Source of the DNA: Rhodobiaceae bacterium
GTDB taxonomy: Bacteria; Pseudomonadota; Alphaproteobacteria; Rhizobiales; Tepidamorphaceae
Direction of reading: 5' to 3'
Assembly: GCA_020441995.1 (NCBI GenBank)
Contig: JAGRLC010000083.1
Span: 1 to 45,326 of the forward strand
Length of the DNA stretch: 45,326 nt
The notes beneath the pieces were generated by a model. The model saw nothing but the letters and a program-made list of their open reading frames with translations, was not told the origin of the DNA and ran no database searches. The position numbers were made by a program, and so were the translations under genes. How positions within the stretch are numbered: the stretch's first letter is position 1; the number at the start of each line of letters is the position of its first letter. Positions 18,566-27,299 of the stretch are shown here, one piece after another.

Positions 18566-19654
18566 TCAGGACTTCTTGGGCTTCGCCGCGGGTTTTGCGG
18601 CAGGCGCTTTGCCTGGCCGTTTGCCGGGAACTTTTTTCCGGACCGTATTTGGCAGCGTATCGAGCAGCAGGTTGAGCTTGTGCGTGCTGACCCGGTCGAA
18701 CACGGCTTCCACGGGCAGCACACGGCTCTTGCGTGCAAGCAGCACCAGCGTCTCATCGCTCTGTCCCGCCAGCCGCACGGCATCCTTCTGCGTGGTCACC
18801 AGCGTCGCGCCATGAGACTTGGCGAGATCGAGAAGGCGCGCGGCGTCTTCCGGCGTATAGGGATGGTGGTCGGCGAAGCTGACTGTCTCGGCAATGTCGA
18901 GTTTTTCATCGCGCAGGGTGGCGAAGAATTTCTCCGGCCTTCCGATCCCGGCATAAGCGACGAGTTTGCGGCCGCGCAGTTTTTCGGTCCTTGCGGGATC
19001 GGGAAGCAATACGGCATGGAGGACCGGAATGCCCCGCCGTTCGGCCATGCGTGAAATGCCTGCGCCGGCTTTCCCGGCGCCGGCGATGACGATGGCATCG
19101 GCCCGCATAAGCTGCGGTGCCAGACGCATACGCAACGGGCCGGCCGGAAAAACCAGGCCGTTGCCAAGGCCGGAACCGGCATCGACCACAAGCAGTGACA
19201 GATCCTTTGACAGTGAGGGGTTCTGGAATCCGTCGTCCATGACGATGATGCCGACACCCTCCTTTTCAAGGCGCTCCGCGCCCCATGGCCGGTTCGGCGA
19301 ACACACCGTCGTGCCTGCCCTGGCCAGCAGCAGCGGCTCGTCTCCGTAGAGTTCCGCGCTTCCCTTCCGCTCGACGATCACCGGTGTGGTGATGTTGGCG
19401 CCATAGCCGCGCGACAGAAAGCCTGGCCTCAGGCCACGCTCTCGCAGCCGTTTGCCAATGGCAATCGCAACCGGTGTCTTGCCGGCGCCGCCAAGGGTCG
19501 GATTACCGACGCAGATGACAGGTATCAAGGGCCGGGCCGGTGTGACGGCCTTGATGCGCATCTCAGCGATCAGGGAATAGACAAGCCCCGCCGGCTTCAG
19601 CAGCCGCGCCAGAATTCCCGGCTTTGGGTCGTTCCAGAATGCCGGTGCTTTCAT
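18566..19654 (-). CDS. lpxK: Tetraacyldisaccharide 4'-kinase
   Basis: Phosphorylates the 4' position of the lipid A disaccharide at the inner face of the membrane. Visible are the N-terminal amphipathic/hydrophobic stretch (LARLLKPAGLVYSLIAEM), the P-loop GNPTLGGAGKTP, LSRGYG, GDEPLLLA, and MDDGFQNPSL containing catalytic Asp residues. Length is 362, longer than usual because of a Lys/Pro/Ala-rich C-terminal tail of about 30 residues that looks disordered. It is the last gene of the minus-strand envelope operon, 4 nt after waaA. Confidence 0.96.
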   Translation of the reverse strand: MKAPAFWNDPKPGILARLLKPAGLVYSLIAEMRIKAVTPARPLIPVICVGNPTLGGAGKTPVAIAIGKRLRERGLRPGFLSRGYGANITTPVIVERKGSAELYGDEPLLLARAGTTVCSPNRPWGAERLEKEGVGIIVMDDGFQNPSLSKDLSLLVVDAGSGLGNGLVFPAGPLRMRLAPQLMRADAIVIAGAGKAGAGISRMAERRGIPVLHAVLLPDPARTEKLRGRKLVAYAGIGRPEKFFATLRDEKLDIAETVSFADHHPYTPEDAARLLDLAKSHGATLVTTQKDAVRLAGQSDETLVLLARKSRVLPVEAVFDRVSTHKLNLLLDTLPNTVRKKVPGKRPGKAPAAKPAAKPKKS

Positions 19655-19658
19655 ATGG

Positions 19659-20978
19659 TCAGGCCGTTGGCGGTTTCTGCCGCTTCGGCATGAGAGCGGC
19701 TGACAGCAGGGGTTCCAGCGCTTTCAGGGTTGCGTCCAATGCGCCGGAATAAGGCGCCAGCGCCGCTTGTGCCGCATTCGCGCGAAGCTGTGCTTTCTGC
19801 CGGTTGTCGATCAATGTGCCCATGGCATGCGCAAGCTGGATGGCGCCACGCACCGCTTCCGCGCCGCCGCCCATGTCGAGCGCGCCATAGACTTCGTTGA
19901 AATTGCCGACATGGGGGCCGTGAACAACGGCGCAGCCGAGCTTTGTCGGTTCGATCGGGTTCTGCCCGCCATGGCGCACCATGGAGCCGCCCATGAAGCA
20001 GGCCTGGACGGTGCGGAAGACGAGACCCAGTTCACCGATCGTGTCGAAGATATAGAAAGCCGTGTCGCGCTGCGGCTGCTTTTCCTGCGAGCGCAGTTGC
20101 ACCGTGTGCCCGCGTGCGCTCAACATGTTGGCGATCTCGGAGCCGCGTTCGGGATGGCGCGGGGCAATGATCGTGACAAGGCGGTTTCTTGTTCTTGCAA
20201 GTTCGCTGTGAGCTTCCTCGATAATGTCCTCTTCGCCGGGATGGGTGCTGATCGCCGCCCAGCGCGGACGCGCGGCGAACGCGGCGCGGAACAGGGCGAG
20301 CTCAGATGCGTCGGCCGGGGGGGCGGGAACATCGAACTTGATGTTGCCGGTGTGAACCACGTTCGGCGCGCCGAGTTCGCGCAGCCGGTCCGCGTCGCCG
20401 GCGGACTGGGCAAGGCAGACCCGGAAGCAGGAGAGCAGGCTGGCAATCGTTTTCGGGAAATACTGCCAGCGCGAATAGGAACGCTGCGACATGCGCGCAT
20501 TTACCAGAGCCATGTGCGCGCCGGCGCGCGCCGCCGTTGTCAGCATGTTGGGCCACAGCTCGGATTCGGCGAAGAAGATCAGCTCTGGCCGCCAGTGGCC
20601 GAGAAAACGATTGACGAAGACCGGCATGTCGATGGGGACGTATTGGTGCATCGCCCGCTCCGGCAGGCTGCGCTGAACGATCCGCGCCGATGTCACTGTC
20701 GTCGTTGTCACAAGGATGTTGAGGTGCGGAAAGCTGTCGTGAAGCTTGCGGATAAGCGGCAGGATGGAGACGGATTCGCCTACGCTTGCCGCATGCGCCC
20801 ACACCAGCGGTCCTTTGGGCCGGGCAATGCTGGGAATGCCAAAACGCTCGTTCTGACGGCTCGGCTCCTCCTTGCCACGGCGTATGCGCCAGGCAACGAT
20901 CGTTCCGGCAAGCGGGGTCGCTGCCCGTGTTGCCAGGCGGTACAGCGCCAGCAGTTTTCCCGAGCCCGACTTCTTCAT
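19659..20978 (-). CDS. waaA: Kdo transferase (3-deoxy-D-manno-octulosonic acid transferase)
   Basis: Transfers Kdo from CMP-Kdo to lipid IVA, the first step of LPS core assembly. The 439-residue GT-B enzyme shows an N-terminal membrane-proximal segment, the acceptor-domain block WAHAASVGES, LVTTTTVTSARI, FAESELWPNML and ALVNARMSQRSYSRW, and the donor-domain block FMGGSMVRHGGQNPIEP. It overlaps the DUF374 gene by 4 nt (ATGA) and is followed closely by lpxK, so Kdo addition and 4'-phosphorylation are co-expressed. Also called kdtA. Confidence 0.96.
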   Translation of the reverse strand: MKKSGSGKLLALYRLATRAATPLAGTIVAWRIRRGKEEPSRQNERFGIPSIARPKGPLVWAHAASVGESVSILPLIRKLHDSFPHLNILVTTTTVTSARIVQRSLPERAMHQYVPIDMPVFVNRFLGHWRPELIFFAESELWPNMLTTAARAGAHMALVNARMSQRSYSRWQYFPKTIASLLSCFRVCLAQSAGDADRLRELGAPNVVHTGNIKFDVPAPPADASELALFRAAFAARPRWAAISTHPGEEDIIEEAHSELARTRNRLVTIIAPRHPERGSEIANMLSARGHTVQLRSQEKQPQRDTAFYIFDTIGELGLVFRTVQACFMGGSMVRHGGQNPIEPTKLGCAVVHGPHVGNFNEVYGALDMGGGAEAVRGAIQLAHAMGTLIDNRQKAQLRANAAQAALAPYSGALDATLKALEPLLSAALMPKRQKPPTA

Positions 20979-21721
20979 TGCTTCCCATCCGCGAGCGCGT
21001 ATGCGCGTTCGGTCACGGCGTTGAGTTCCGACTGCACAAGCAGGCGCTTCTCTTCGAGCGTTTCTTCATCGCTGTCCCGGTCAACCCAAATGGCCGGCCG
21101 GCCTGCAATGACAATCCGGCTAAACGGCAGATTGATGACGGATCTGTCCCAGTTGTTCATGTGCCGCCGCCTGCTCGTCACAATGGCGACCGGATAAATC
21201 GCCCGCCCCGAATGGGCGGCGAGGCGCACGATACCCTGTCCGGCAACCCGGCTCACCTTCGGCACATCCGCTGTCAGCGCCACAATCGAGCCGGCTTCCA
21301 GCCGCGCCAGCATTTCGCGGAAGGCGGGAACGCCGCCCTTGCGCCGGAAACCCTGGTCGTGGGCTCCTGAGCCCCGGATGGACCCAATGCCCAGCTTCGA
21401 CGCCGCGATCGCGTTGATTTCGCCGTCGCGATGCCGCGAGATCAGTGCTTCAACCACGATCGCGTCAGGTTTGTATTCGTGCGCGTTCTGCTTTTTTCTT
21501 TTCCACATCATCTTCACGAACGGCGATATGTAATGCTCGCCGTGCCACATGGTGAAGATGAAGGGCTTGTCTCGGAAAAAGTCTTCGTAGAGGTCCGGCG
21601 GATCAATCGTATAGCGGCTGGTTAAATGTACCAAGCGCAGGTAGGCCGCGATTGAGCTGCCCACGAACTGCTGGAACACCGGGTGCCGGCTGAGCTTCTT
21701 CAGCATTTTCCGCTTACCCAT
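20975..21721 (-). CDS. DUF374 lysophospholipid/lipid A acyltransferase-like protein
   Basis: A 248-residue membrane-associated acyltransferase-like protein. The DUF374 features are MWHGEHYISPF (the catalytic His block in a variant form), ISRHRDGEINAIAASKLGIGSIRGSG and LTADVPKVSRVAGQGIVRLA. An amphipathic N-terminal region is rich in Lys. It lies between the MsbA-type exporter (1-nt TAATG overlap) and waaA (4-nt overlap), so it probably acts on lipid A or an LPS precursor, possibly adding or moving an acyl chain; that role is inferred from context. ATG 21721 is set by the overlap. Confidence 0.9.
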   Translation of the reverse strand: MGKRKMLKKLSRHPVFQQFVGSSIAAYLRLVHLTSRYTIDPPDLYEDFFRDKPFIFTMWHGEHYISPFVKMMWKRKKQNAHEYKPDAIVVEALISRHRDGEINAIAASKLGIGSIRGSGAHDQGFRRKGGVPAFREMLARLEAGSIVALTADVPKVSRVAGQGIVRLAAHSGRAIYPVAIVTSRRRHMNNWDRSVINLPFSRIVIAGRPAIWVDRDSDEETLEEKRLLVQSELNAVTERAYALADGKQ

Positions 21722-23586
21722 TACAACCTGGCAGTGCGCTTGGTGCGCTTGCGGGCGGGTTTTTCGGATGCGCCGAACTGGGTTTCATATAGCCGGGCAT
21801 AAGCCCCGTTTTTCTCCAGAAGGTCCTCATGCTTGCCGCTCTCGACGATGCGGCCTGAATCCATGACGTAGATGATGTCGGCTTTCTTCACGGTCGAAAG
21901 CCGGTGCGCGATCATGATCACGGTGCGGTCGTCGACCATGCGGTCGAGGGCTTCCTGCAGCAGCGCTTCGGCCTTGCTGTCGAGTGCGCTTGTGGGTTCG
22001 TCCAGCAACAGTATCGGCGCGTCGCGCAGGATCGCGCGGGCAAATGAGATGCGCTGCTTCTGGCCGCCGGACAGTCGGTTGCCGGCCTCTCCGACCACGG
22101 TGTCGTAGCCTTGCGGCATTGCCATGATGAAATCATGCGCAACGGCTGTGCGTGCCGCGGCCTCGATCTCCTCCCGGCTCGCATGCTCGGAGCCGTAGGA
22201 GATATTCGTGGCGATTGTGTCGTCGAACAGGAACGGATCCTGCGTGACCAGCGCCGACGCCGCGCGGGCACTGGCGACCGTCGTCTCGCTCAGTTTCTGC
22301 CCGTCGATGGAAATACTGCCGCTCATCGGTTCGTAGAATCGCAGGATCAGGTTGAGGACCGTGCTCTTGCCCGCGCCGGAGGGGCCAACCAACGCCACCT
22401 TCTGCTTGCGCGGGATGTCGAGGCTGAAATCCTTCAGCACGAGCGTTTCGGGCGTATAGCCGAATGACACGTTGTCGAACCGGATGGCGCCATCCGTGAC
22501 CTGCAACGGCTTGGCGCCGGGCGCGTTCTGGATCTCGGGAATGTTGTCGATGACCGCGAACACGCGAGAGGCCGCGGCGACGCCGACCTGAAGGGTTGTC
22601 TGCAGCTGCGCCAGCGCCTTGAGAGGTTGGTAAAGCAGCATGGTCGCAGTGATGAAACCCATGAACTCGCCCGGAGTCATGCTTCCGGTGATGCCGCGGT
22701 ATCCGCCGTAGAAGATCGCCGCCGCAATACCCAGGCCCGAGAGCGCCTCAGTGATCGGTCCCGACGCGGCCTTGACCCGGTTGGCCTGCATGGAGAAATC
22801 CACCGTACGGCCGATGGCGCTGGCGACGCGCTTTGTTTCCTCTTCCTCGCGTCCGTAGGCCTTCACGACACGGATGCCGCTAAGCGCCTGCGATACGAAC
22901 GAGGTCAGGTCGCCGCTCTCCTGGAAAACACGTGTTGATGAACGGACCATTTTCTTGCGCTGCCGGCCAAGCTGATGGAATGCGAACGGCAGGCCGGCGG
23001 CCGCGGCGATCGTCAGAATCCAGTCCATGTAGAACATGCCGCCGATCAGGAAGATGCATTTCAGGATATTCTTGCCGAGCCCGACGATGGTGATGCCGGC
23101 GGCGCTCTGGATGGCGCCGATGTCGCCCAGAAAACTTGATGTGAAACGGCCGGTATGGGTGCGTTGAATCCATGACAGGTCGGCATACATCAGCGCTTTG
23201 AACATGCGCTCGCGCAGTTCCGCCGTGATGCGCTGGCCGATGTAGTTTTCGCTGACGCTCGACACATATTCCGCAGCCGCCTTGAGGGAGGTGATGAAGA
23301 TCACCAGCAGCGGCATATAGTAGAGGCTGTTCATGTTCTTCGCGACGACGATCTCGTCCGAAATGCGCTGCATCAGGAACGGCAATGCGCCTGTCGTCGC
23401 CGCCACGGCCGCCATGGCGGCGAACGACATCAGCAGGTAGCTCTTCATCGGCAGGAGATGTTCGCGCACCATGCGCTTCACGACCACACGCACAGGCAGC
23501 GGCGCGACGGACAGTGTATCGTCCGCGCGCGTTGCTTCGTTTTGATCGTGGAAGACCCTGCCGCGCAAGGTCGTTTTCTTGCTCAT
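21721..23586 (-). CDS. MsbA-type ABC exporter (lipid flippase candidate)
   Basis: A full-length half-transporter of 621 residues: about 45 N-terminal cytoplasmic residues, six membrane helices (roughly 50-325) and a nucleotide-binding domain. Walker A GPSGAGKST is at 401-409, the signature LSGGQKQR at 505-512, Walker B ILLLDEP at 525-531, and the switch His in IAHRLS. The operon with waaA, lpxK and an acyltransferase points to export of lipid A-core like MsbA. A basic tail (RKRTKRTARL) ends the protein. Its stop overlaps the next start by 1 nt. DUF4170 is 91 nt upstream. Confidence 0.93.
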   Translation of the reverse strand: MSKKTTLRGRVFHDQNEATRADDTLSVAPLPVRVVVKRMVREHLLPMKSYLLMSFAAMAAVAATTGALPFLMQRISDEIVVAKNMNSLYYMPLLVIFITSLKAAAEYVSSVSENYIGQRITAELRERMFKALMYADLSWIQRTHTGRFTSSFLGDIGAIQSAAGITIVGLGKNILKCIFLIGGMFYMDWILTIAAAAGLPFAFHQLGRQRKKMVRSSTRVFQESGDLTSFVSQALSGIRVVKAYGREEEETKRVASAIGRTVDFSMQANRVKAASGPITEALSGLGIAAAIFYGGYRGITGSMTPGEFMGFITATMLLYQPLKALAQLQTTLQVGVAAASRVFAVIDNIPEIQNAPGAKPLQVTDGAIRFDNVSFGYTPETLVLKDFSLDIPRKQKVALVGPSGAGKSTVLNLILRFYEPMSGSISIDGQKLSETTVASARAASALVTQDPFLFDDTIATNISYGSEHASREEIEAAARTAVAHDFIMAMPQGYDTVVGEAGNRLSGGQKQRISFARAILRDAPILLLDEPTSALDSKAEALLQEALDRMVDDRTVIMIAHRLSTVKKADIIYVMDSGRIVESGKHEDLLEKNGAYARLYETQFGASEKPARKRTKRTARL

Positions 23587-23677
23587 GGGAAGCCGTTGTA
23601 GAGACTTGAAACGCCCGCGTCACGCATAGCTTGCACGCGGCGTTGAAAACGCATGAAAAACGCCTGTTGCCGAAGGC

Positions 23678-23938
23678 TTATCCGGTTGTGCGGGTTGTGT
23701 CGGTTTCCGGATCGAGCAGACGATGCACGTGGACGATGAAATAACGCATATGAGCATTGTCGACACTGCCCTGTGCCGCCGATTTCCATGCGTCATAAGC
23801 GCTTTTGTAGTTCGGGAACAGTCCGACGACATCCACCTTGCTGAGGTCCCGGAATTCTGTGCCCTTGATGTCTTCGAGTTCGCCGCCGAGGACGATGTGG
23901 AGCAGCTGTTTGCCCGCTTCTCCGGTGTCGGTGGTCAT
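23678..23938 (-). CDS. DUF4170 domain-containing protein
   Basis: An 86-residue soluble protein matching DUF4170: HIVLGGELEDIKGTEFRDLSK, then VDVVGLFPNYKSAYDAWKSAAQ and NAHMRYFIVHVHRLLDPE. The family is alphaproteobacterial and its members are usually located beside the MsbA-type exporter, as here. The fold is likely a small alpha/beta ferredoxin-like unit, judged by alternation of short strands and helices. No catalytic residues stand out. It begins 20 nt downstream of the cysQ-like gene and belongs to the same operon; function unknown. Confidence 0.92.
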   Translation of the reverse strand: MTTDTGEAGKQLLHIVLGGELEDIKGTEFRDLSKVDVVGLFPNYKSAYDAWKSAAQGSVDNAHMRYFIVHVHRLLDPETDTTRTTG

Positions 23939-23958
23939 GGCAATAACGTCTCCTCTTG

Positions 23959-24759
23959 TCAGTTTTGCTTGCTAGCCGACGCAACGGTTTCGCGCAATGC
24001 CGCGTGCAGCGGAGGGCCAGCGGCGATGAGCGGTGCGATCAGCGGTTTTGCCTTGTTGTAGACAGGCGGCCTGCCGTCTGGATGGGTCACGACGCCGCCC
24101 GCCTCCTCAACGATCAGCCCGGCCGCGGCGACATCCCATTCGTGCGCCGAGCCCGCGGACATGCTGGCGTCGTAATCGCCGCGTGCGACAAGCGCAAAAC
24201 GGTAGGCGAGCGAGGGGATATAAGCACGGCTCATCGTGTTGGCGAGCCGCCCGAGTGGCTCGATCGCGCGCTTCGCAGCGGCGATCCGCGCGCCCTGAAT
24301 GCGTTTTGCGGAACTTACCTGCAGCTTCATGCCGTTGCACCAGGCGCCACCGCCCAAGGTTGCGGCGAAGGTTTCATCTTTCAGGGGATTGTGGACGACA
24401 CCGGCAACAGGCTTCCCGGCTTCCGCCACTGCGATGCAGATCGTCCATTCGTCCGATCCCTTGATGAATCCGCGCGTGCCATCGATCGGATCGACGATAA
24501 ACACACGCTGACACGAGAGCCGCGAGGCATCGTTCTCCGATTCCTCCGATAGCCAGCCGTAATCCGGTCTGGCGGCGGGCAGAACCTCCGAAAGGAATTT
24601 ATCGACGGCCATGTCGGCTTCGCTGACCGGCGCGTCGCCGTCTTTCGTCCAATGCCGCGCCCCGTTGCGGAAATAATCGGCCGCAATCGCCCCGGCCTCC
24701 CGGACGGCCCTTGTCAGGAGTTCCAGGTCGTCGTGGGTCTTGACCTTAACGTCCTGCAA
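23959..24759 (-). CDS. cysQ: Inositol-monophosphatase-family phosphatase, CysQ-like
   Basis: A 266-residue magnesium-dependent phosphatase of the FIG superfamily. The metal sites are visible: GWLSEESEND (Glu pair), VFIVDPIDGTRGFIKG (DPxDGT) and SAHEWDVAAAGLIVEEAGG (WD). The GFIKG after DPIDGT is typical of 3'(2'),5'-bisphosphate nucleotidase CysQ, which recycles adenosine 3',5'-bisphosphate, though an inositol-phosphate substrate is possible. Start is TTG 24759, supported by GAGGGG 7 nt upstream; no closer ATG fits. It overlaps the end of tldE by 14 nt. Confidence 0.9.
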   Translation of the reverse strand: MQDVKVKTHDDLELLTRAVREAGAIAADYFRNGARHWTKDGDAPVSEADMAVDKFLSEVLPAARPDYGWLSEESENDASRLSCQRVFIVDPIDGTRGFIKGSDEWTICIAVAEAGKPVAGVVHNPLKDETFAATLGGGAWCNGMKLQVSSAKRIQGARIAAAKRAIEPLGRLANTMSRAYIPSLAYRFALVARGDYDASMSAGSAHEWDVAAAGLIVEEAGGVVTHPDGRPPVYNKAKPLIAPLIAAGPPLHAALRETVASASKQN

Positions 24760-26098
24760 TCGTCATCCCCTCGATCAGGATGGTCGGCGCATTGGTGCCA
24801 TAACGGTATTCCAGGTCGTTTGCCGGAATGAGCCGTGCGAACATGTCGATCAGGTTGCCGGCAATCGTGATCTCGGCCACCGGTTCGGCGAGTTTGCCAT
24901 CGCGGATGCGGAAACCCGCCGCACCGCGGCTGTAATCGCCGGTAACGGTGTTGGCGCCGCGGCCGATCAGTTCGGTAACATAGATGCCGCTTTTGACCCC
25001 CGAAATGAGCGCTTCGGGCGTTTCGGTGCCCGGCAGCATGGCAAGGTTGCTGCTGGAGGGCGAGGGCGCGGAGCCAATGCCGCGCACCGCGCTGGCGGTC
25101 GTTTCAAGGTTCAGTTCGCGCGATGTCGCCAGGTCGAGCAGCCAGCTCTTGAGGACGCCGTCCTCAACAAGTGTCAGCTTGCGGGTGGGAAGGCCGTCGC
25201 CATCGAAAGGCCGCGAGGAAAGCCCGCGCACCCGCAGCGGATCGTCGACGATGGTGATACCCTTGGCGAAGATCTGGCTTCCCATGCGGTTCTTCAGCAT
25301 GCTGGTACCGCGCGCGATGGCCGAACCGTTGGCTGCGCCCGCGAGATTGCCCACCAGTCCGGCGGACACGCGCGGATCGAAAACGATTGTGCCGCTGCCT
25401 GTTTCCATCTTGGCGGGGTTGAGGCGCGCCACGGCGCGTTCACCGGCGCCGCGGCCGATCGCTTCGGCATCTTTCAGGTCGCTGCGATGCAGGGAGCTGG
25501 AAAAATCGTAATCGCGCTGCATGCCTGTACCGTCTCCGGCGATGGCGCTTGCCGAAACGCCATGGCGCGAGCGCATGTAGCCGTCCGCGAAGCCGTTCGA
25601 GGAAACCAGCACAACACCGGTCAGGCTGTAGCTTGAGGACGCGCCGCCCGATTTGGTCACCCCCTTGACGCAAAGACACGCGTCTTCGGCTGCCAGGGCC
25701 GTCTGGCGCAATGCGTCAAGATCCACATTGCCGGCATCCAGCATGTCGAGGTCGGTATCGGCCACGCCGGTCAGCTTCGCATCGGCGATGCCGGCATATT
25801 TGTCGTCCGGCGCAACCTTGGCCATGGCGACGGCGCGTTCGGCCAGCGTGGCAAAACCCTTGGTGTCGGTTTCACTGGTGGAAACGATGGCGGACTTGTT
25901 TCCGCTGAAGACGCGCAAACCGAGATCGCCGCCCTCGGAATGCTCCATTTCCTCAAGCTTGCCATTGCGCACTTCGGCCCCAAGCGAGACGCCACGCACG
26001 GCAACCGCATCTGCGTTGTCCGCACCTGCTTTCAGCGCAGCCTCGACGAGGGCTGCCGCGCGGGCCTTGAGCGGGGAAAGGTCGAGAATATCACTCAT
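24746..26098 (-). CDS. tldE: TldE/PmbA metalloprotease-complex subunit
   Basis: Partner subunit of the TldD/TldE heterodimeric protease, which trims unfolded or modified peptides. The 450-residue protein shows the TldE pattern (VAVRGVSLGAEVRNGKLEEM, SEGGDLGLRVF, then LSSRPFDGDGLPTRKLTLVEDG and GVKSGIYVTELIGRGANTVTGDYSRGAAGF) and lacks the HExxxH motif, as expected for the non-catalytic chain. The catalytic partner TldD is encoded at 41606-43030. It is the first gene of the envelope operon that continues to lpxK, with ATG 26098 preceded by 245 nt without a gene. Confidence 0.94.
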   Translation of the reverse strand: MSDILDLSPLKARAAALVEAALKAGADNADAVAVRGVSLGAEVRNGKLEEMEHSEGGDLGLRVFSGNKSAIVSTSETDTKGFATLAERAVAMAKVAPDDKYAGIADAKLTGVADTDLDMLDAGNVDLDALRQTALAAEDACLCVKGVTKSGGASSSYSLTGVVLVSSNGFADGYMRSRHGVSASAIAGDGTGMQRDYDFSSSLHRSDLKDAEAIGRGAGERAVARLNPAKMETGSGTIVFDPRVSAGLVGNLAGAANGSAIARGTSMLKNRMGSQIFAKGITIVDDPLRVRGLSSRPFDGDGLPTRKLTLVEDGVLKSWLLDLATSRELNLETTASAVRGIGSAPSPSSSNLAMLPGTETPEALISGVKSGIYVTELIGRGANTVTGDYSRGAAGFRIRDGKLAEPVAEITIAGNLIDMFARLIPANDLEYRYGTNAPTILIEGMTIAGR

Positions 26099-26205
26099 GC
26101 GGGAGCTGCGGTCCTGTTTGAGATTCGTAATCTAGGAAATGCTTGCCGATTGAATAGGTGTGCGGCGCACAAGGCGCAAGAGCGTTAAGGACCCGGGTGC
26201 GTGCT

Positions 26206-26220
26206 GGTTAACGCTTAACC
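26206..26220. promoter_or_regulatory. Inverted repeat GGTTAA-CGC-TTAACC
   Basis: Two exact 6-bp arms around a 3-nt centre lie in the 245-nt space between divergent tldE and the DUF6101-like gene. TTAACC is the half-site of the cell-cycle regulator CtrA, but the spacing here is not the standard TTAA-N7-TTAA, so this is only a candidate. The rest of this intergenic region shows no gene. Confidence 0.4.
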
Positions 26221-26343
26221 TTGTCCGAATTGACGGGTTTTTTACCCATCTCCTTAAGCCGATCCCAAGGCCGGTGTGGTCTTATGCTCTCCATTCCGGC
26301 GGCCAAGAAAACAACAAAGGGCCGCAACAACGGAGAGGCAATT

Positions 26344-26913
26344 ATGAGGCGTCAAACGCTCTTCGGCGGGCTCGATCCCGCCTGGAATGCCGGCCATGTC
26401 CGGCTCGATCCGAAAGACCTCCCGGCCCGTGTCGCCGTAGGTGGCGATGCGGTGCCGGGAGCCCTTTCTCCGGCCGCAACCATTGGCACCGATGCGGTGA
26501 CCATCGCCCGTGCGGCGAACGGTCCCTCGCTCAAGGTTCCGGTGCAGTCCTATCAGGCGGTTCTGCTGGCGGACAACGCGTCAGGCGACGGCAGCGCGGG
26601 CGTCGTCCTGTTCCACGAGAACGGGGATCTGAACGTGCCGCTGTGCATCGCCAACGATTGCGCCGATCTCGAAGACGACTGGCAGGCCTGGGGCGAGGCG
26701 CTCGACCGTCCGCTGGTCTATGCGCAGGCCGATGGGCAGGTGCGTTCGGCTGAAAGCAGGCTCGGCGCCCTGACGGTGTCGCGTCCGCGTGCACGCCGCG
26801 CCAACACCTTCTTTGCGGCGCGCCGTCCGGCGTTCCTGACCTCCCGCGCCATGGGCGATCCGGATTGCATCCGCATCCACGCCCGCGAAGCCGAGATCAT
26901 CGCCCGCGACTGA
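26344..26913 (+). CDS. Uncharacterised alphaproteobacterial protein, DUF6101-like
   Basis: A 189-residue soluble protein of unknown function. The opening MRRQTLFGGLDPAWNAGHVRLDPKDLPARV, with its 'RLDP..LP.R' core, recalls the DUF6101 family of Rhizobiales; this is my recollection of the pattern, not a search result. The middle is rich in beta-type segments (SYQAVLLADN, GVVLFHENGDLNVPL) and the C-terminus has RRPAFLTSRAMGDP. ATG 26344 is chosen because GGAGAGG lies 5 nt before it; the frame extends upstream to 26221 without homology or ribosome-binding site. Convergent with the monooxygenase gene, 13 nt apart. Confidence 0.85.
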   Translation: MRRQTLFGGLDPAWNAGHVRLDPKDLPARVAVGGDAVPGALSPAATIGTDAVTIARAANGPSLKVPVQSYQAVLLADNASGDGSAGVVLFHENGDLNVPLCIANDCADLEDDWQAWGEALDRPLVYAQADGQVRSAESRLGALTVSRPRARRANTFFAARRPAFLTSRAMGDPDCIRIHAREAEIIARD

Positions 26914-26926
26914 TCGGGCGTGAGTG

Positions 26927-27271
26927 TTATCCGTGAACGAGGCGCAGGTCTTCCGGCGCCTCGTCACGCGCGTTCATGCCGTAATCGCGTATGACGTGAG
27001 CGATCCGGATGCGGTAATCGGAAAAATGCTCGGTTCGCCCCGCCGTCTGCGCCAGCCGGTGTTCGGCGACCTTGCGCCAGCGCTGGATGGATTCCTCGTC
27101 GCGCCAGAACGACAGCGAAAGAAAACGCCCCGGCGTCAGCACCGCTTCGAAACGCTCCACGGAAATAAAGCCGTCGAAACCTTCCACCAGCGGTTTCAAC
27201 TCGCCCGCAAGGTCGAAATAGGCACCCGCGTGGCCTTCGCGCGGCTCGACTTCGAAAATCACGGCGATCAT
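26927..27271 (-). CDS. ABM-family (antibiotic biosynthesis monooxygenase-like) protein
   Basis: A 114-residue ferredoxin-like dimeric alpha/beta-barrel protein. It begins MIAVIFEVEPREGHAGAYFD and contains FISVERFEAVLTPGRFLSLSFWRDEESIQRWR and EHRLAQTAGRTEHFSDYRIRI, the pattern of ABM-domain proteins, a group that includes cofactor-free monooxygenases, heme-degrading enzymes and dehydratase-like proteins. AGGAGAA precedes ATG 27271. It lies 28 nt after the ATP-grasp gene on the same strand and is probably the third gene of that operon. Substrate unknown; the heme-ligand pattern of IsdG is not seen. Confidence 0.9.
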   Translation of the reverse strand: MIAVIFEVEPREGHAGAYFDLAGELKPLVEGFDGFISVERFEAVLTPGRFLSLSFWRDEESIQRWRKVAEHRLAQTAGRTEHFSDYRIRIAHVIRDYGMNARDEAPEDLRLVHG

Positions 27272-27299
27272 GGCGTTCTCCTGATCTCTGGCCCGCCCG

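Noticed and set aside
19767..21197. 476-codon frame antisense to waaA and DUF374
   Set aside because: Overlaps two well-supported genes and shows no domain.
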